In this document: positions 5,830 through 7,710 of the stretch, piece after piece
Layout: each line of letters starts with the position of its first letter
Position numbering within the stretch: position 1 is the stretch's first letter
Origin: CAMDPA01 sp050186055
GTDB lineage: Bacteria > Pseudomonadota > Alphaproteobacteria > Rhizobiales > Hyphomicrobiaceae
DNA: 7,710 nt
Reading direction: 5' to 3'
NCBI GenBank assembly: GCA_050186055.1
Contig: JBFWYV010000246.1
Coordinates: 1-7,710, forward strand
The notes under the pieces: model-generated
Seen by the model: the letters and a program-made list of their open reading frames with translations, nothing else
The model's database searches: none
What the model was told of the DNA's origin: nothing
Program-made: the position numbers and the translations under genes

Positions 5830-6702
5830 ATGTTGAACAGAAGAAACATCATCATCGCGGCGAGCGCGATGCTCTTGAGCATCACCGGTTCCGTCCTGGC
5901 GCAGAATGCCCGCCCCGGCACCACGCCTGCGGCGCCAGACGGAACGCGTTTCATCACCGTGGCTTCGACCACATCGACGGTGGACTCTGGCCTGTTCAAC
6001 TACATCCTTCCGATCTTCAAGGCGAAGACGGGTATCGATGTACGCGTCATCAGCCAGGGCACGGGGCAGGCGCTCGATACCGGCCGGCGCGGTGATGCCG
6101 ACGTCGTGTTCGTGCACTCACGCGCGGCTGAGCAGAAGTTCGTCGCCGAGGGCTATGGCGGTCCGCGCCGGCCGGTCATGTACAACGACTTCGTGCTGAT
6201 CGGCCCGAAGAGCGATCCCGCTGGCGTGAAAGGATCGAAGGATATTGTTGCGGCGTTCGTTGCCGTTCAGAAGAAGGCGGCACCCTTCGTTTCACGTGGC
6301 GACAGGTCGGGTACGCATAACGCCGAACTCGCCCTCTGGAAGGCGGCAGGCATCGATCTCGCGACCAAGCGCGGCTCCTGGTACCGCGAGATCGGGCAAG
6401 GCATGGGAGCGGCGCTCAACACCGCACAGGGCATGAATGCCTATGTCCTGGCCGATCGCGGTACGTGGCTCTCGTTCAAGAACAAGGGCAATCTCGGCAT
6501 CGTGGTCGAGGGTGACAAGCGCCTGTTCAATCAGTACGGCATCATGCTGGTAAGCCCTGAGCGTCATCCGCATGTGAAGAAGGCCGATGCGCAGGCGTTC
6601 ATCAACTGGGTCGTCGGAGCCGAGGGGCAGAAGGCGATCGCCGCCTACAAGGTGAACGGCCAGCAGCTGTTCTTCCCCAACGCCAATGCCGATGGAGCAT
6701 AG
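5830..6702 (+). CDS. tupA: Periplasmic tungstate-binding protein
   Basis: This 290-residue secreted protein delivers tungstate to TupBC. The signal peptide is clear: Arg4-Arg5, a hydrophobic core at 7-23 and a likely signal peptidase I cut after VLA (residue 24). The mature chain shows the TupA pattern: VASTTSTVDSGL at 44-55 (oxyanion-binding Thr/Ser run), GTGQAL at 77-82, GDADVVFVHSRAAE, MYNDFVLIGPKSDPA, and SRGDRSGTH at 155-163, followed by LW. The family usually has SRGDDSGTH, so the second Asp is Arg here, close to the expected anion site. The gene follows tupC by 28 bases and is last in the operon, giving the order B-C-A instead of the common A-B-C. The binding-protein signature supports tungstate, though TupA-type proteins can bind molybdate more weakly. 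Confidence 0.9.
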   Translation: MLNRRNIIIAASAMLLSITGSVLAQNARPGTTPAAPDGTRFITVASTTSTVDSGLFNYILPIFKAKTGIDVRVISQGTGQALDTGRRGDADVVFVHSRAAEQKFVAEGYGGPRRPVMYNDFVLIGPKSDPAGVKGSKDIVAAFVAVQKKAAPFVSRGDRSGTHNAELALWKAAGIDLATKRGSWYREIGQGMGAALNTAQGMNAYVLADRGTWLSFKNKGNLGIVVEGDKRLFNQYGIMLVSPERHPHVKKADAQAFINWVVGAEGQKAIAAYKVNGQQLFFPNANADGA

Positions 6703-6750
6703 CGCGGGCAAACTTGCCGGCACGCCTTGAGCCGGGCAACGATAACGCGT

Positions 6751-6778
6751 GACGGCCGGCCCAGAGCGCGCGGCCGTC
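6751..6778 (+). terminator. GC-rich hairpin downstream of tupA, possible terminator
   Basis: GACGGCCG (6751-6758) pairs perfectly with CGGCCGTC (6771-6778) around a 12-base loop. It lies 48 bases after the tupA stop. The sequence that follows has only a short TTATT and no T-run, so it may be a weak or Rho-assisted terminator or an mRNA-stabilising stem that lowers expression of fdhD relative to tup. Confidence 0.4.
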
Positions 6779-6835
6779 GGCCCGGTTATTCCTGCGTGAA
6801 CGCGTGGCCCGAGAGTGCGTTGGCGTGCTAAGTAA

Positions 6836-6851
6836 GGAGCTCCGTTAGGAG
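6836..6851 (+). promoter_or_regulatory. Two AGGAG boxes upstream of fdhD, unusually far from the ATG
   Basis: AGGAG occurs at 6835-6839 and 6847-6851; the first is part of the palindrome GGAGCTCC (6836-6843). The second ends 16 bases before the ATG at 6868, longer than the usual 5-10. No in-frame ATG, GTG or TTG lies between the TAA at 6829 and 6868, so the ATG at 6868 remains the best start. Confidence 0.35.
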
Positions 6852-6867
6852 TGCCTGGGCCACGATC

Positions 6868-7710
6868 ATGCACGACGTTCCCTTCCTCGTTCCCGATCCG
6901 TCTGATCCGAGGCTGACGCGGCGTGTCGCCGGCCTGAACGAAAAGGGCGAGCGGATCGAGCTGGCGGTCACCGTCGAGCGTCCGCTGACGCTTTACCTCA
7001 ACTCCCAGGAGATCGTCACGATGATGACGATCGGCGATTATCCGGAGTATCTGGCGATCGGCTACCTTCTCAACCAGAACATGCTGAAGCCGAACGATGT
7101 TGTCACCGGGGTCGACTACGATGAGGATGTTGAGGTCGTGGTGGTGCGCACGCGTGAGCACACCAATTTCGAGGACAAGCTGAAGAAGCGGACGCAGACG
7201 TCCGGATGCGCGCAAGGCACGGCTTTCGGCGACCTGATGGAGGCGCTCGCCGAGATCGAACTGCCGAAGGCCGAGTTCCGCACGTCCTGGCTTTACCGGC
7301 TGACGCACGTCATCAATACCATGCCGTCGCTCTATCTGGAGGCTGGCGCGATCCATGGCTGTGTGCTCTGCCGGGCGGATCGTCCGCTGGTCTACATGGA
7401 GGATGTCGGCCGGCACAACGCCGTCGACAAGATCGCAGGCTGGATGTTCCGGCACGGCGAGACGGGCGGCGACAAGGTGTTCTATACGACAGGCCGCCTG
7501 ACCTCCGAGATGGTGATCAAGACCGTGCGGATGGGCATTCCGGTTCTCGTCTCGCGCTCGGGTTTCACGGCCTGGGGCGTGGAGCTGGCCCGGCAATGCG
7601 GCTTGACCCTGATCGGCCGCGCGAAGGGCAAGCGGTTCGTGGCGCTCGCTGGCGAAGACCGACTCGTCTTCGACCAGGACCTCGGCTATGTCGAAGAAGA
7701 GAGTGCCCGA
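6868..7710 (+). CDS. fdhD: Formate dehydrogenase accessory sulfurtransferase FdhD (stop codon beyond window)
   Basis: FdhD passes sulfur from the cysteine desulfurase IscS to the molybdenum or tungsten cofactor, a step needed for active formate dehydrogenase. All 281 codons to the window end are open; family members are about 270-285 residues, so nearly all of the protein is here. Recognisable segments are VTVERPLTLYLN, TIGDYPEYLAIGYLL (residues 54-68), TSGCAQGTAFGDL (from 111) and MEDVGRHNAVDKIAGW, the hallmark FdhD motif. The usual CxxC of the SGCGxCG loop is C114-A-Q-G117, so the second Cys is missing. A different pair, C165-V-L-C168, follows AIHG. Its place after tupBCA suggests that the client formate dehydrogenase uses tungsten or is W/Mo flexible. 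It may be co-transcribed with tup or have its own promoter in the 165-base gap. Confidence 0.93.
   Translation, partial: MHDVPFLVPDPSDPRLTRRVAGLNEKGERIELAVTVERPLTLYLNSQEIVTMMTIGDYPEYLAIGYLLNQNMLKPNDVVTGVDYDEDVEVVVVRTREHTNFEDKLKKRTQTSGCAQGTAFGDLMEALAEIELPKAEFRTSWLYRLTHVINTMPSLYLEAGAIHGCVLCRADRPLVYMEDVGRHNAVDKIAGWMFRHGETGGDKVFYTTGRLTSEMVIKTVRMGIPVLVSRSGFTAWGVELARQCGLTLIGRAKGKRFVALAGEDRLVFDQDLGYVEEESAR

Larger units (their letters stand above)
6703..6867. other. Non-coding gap between tupA and fdhD
   Basis: These 165 bases hold no convincing gene. They contain small dyads just after the tupA stop (GGCAA 6707-6711 with TTGCC 6714-6718; CCGGC 6717-6721 with GCCGG 6731-6735), the larger hairpin listed separately, and the translation-start region of fdhD. 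In the fdhD frame a TAA at 6829-6831 closes the upstream side. No clear promoter is visible, so it is undecided whether fdhD is read from the tup promoter or its own. Confidence 0.6.

Noticed and set aside
6292..7596. A 434-residue minus-strand open frame opposite tupA and fdhD
   Set aside because: It lies antisense to two genes with clear family motifs, has no recognisable domain, and is rich in Arg, His and Gly as expected of a shadow frame in GC-rich DNA.
1..7710. tRNA, rRNA, CRISPR array, insertion sequence or phage attachment site
   Set aside because: No regular spaced repeats, transposase-like protein, terminal inverted repeats or tRNA-like segments were found. The excisionase-like HTH belongs to a regulator with a ligand-binding domain, not to a mobile element.

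Overview
This GC-rich window is a compact molybdenum/tungsten cofactor island. High G+C at third codon positions and the protein styles suggest an alphaproteobacterium, probably of the Rhizobiales/Hyphomicrobiales; this is an inference from protein resemblance, not a database result. The genes together describe uptake of tungstate (or molybdate), insertion of the metal into molybdopterin, and maturation of a formate dehydrogenase. No formate dehydrogenase structural gene is visible, so the client enzyme would lie outside the window.

Layout. Positions 1-248 hold the edge of something upstream, or a 26-codon ORF, without a recognisable product. At 249-3340 are two overlapping plus-strand genes of the MoeA family. 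The first is a shortened, divergent MoeA-like protein. The second is a complete MoeA followed by a C-terminal periplasmic-binding-protein-like (PBP-like) domain. They converge on a minus-strand regulator (3382-4272) that joins an excisionase-type helix-turn-helix to the same kind of PBP-like domain. A roughly 96-base divergent control region (4273-4368) carries a perfect 10-bp inverted repeat and several TGCA-centred elements. The tungstate ABC transporter operon then runs on the plus strand: permease (tupB, 4369-5070), ATPase (tupC, 5067-5801) and secreted binding protein (tupA, 5830-6702). After 165 non-coding bases with a GC-rich hairpin comes fdhD (6868 to the window end, stop codon not reached).

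How the parts may work together. TupA should capture the oxyanion in the periplasm and TupBC should import it. MoeA should ligate the metal to molybdopterin, and FdhD should sulfurate the finished cofactor for formate dehydrogenase. The regulator sits between the two arms and probably controls the transporter and itself. The most interesting point is that one cytoplasmic PBP-like ligand-binding domain appears twice, once fused to the metal-insertion enzyme and once to a DNA-binding domain. A shared sensor for metal or cofactor status would explain this, but it is a hypothesis. The divergent MoeA paralogue, the unusual cysteine pattern of FdhD and the operator-like dyad over the regulator's start codon are further points worth checking.
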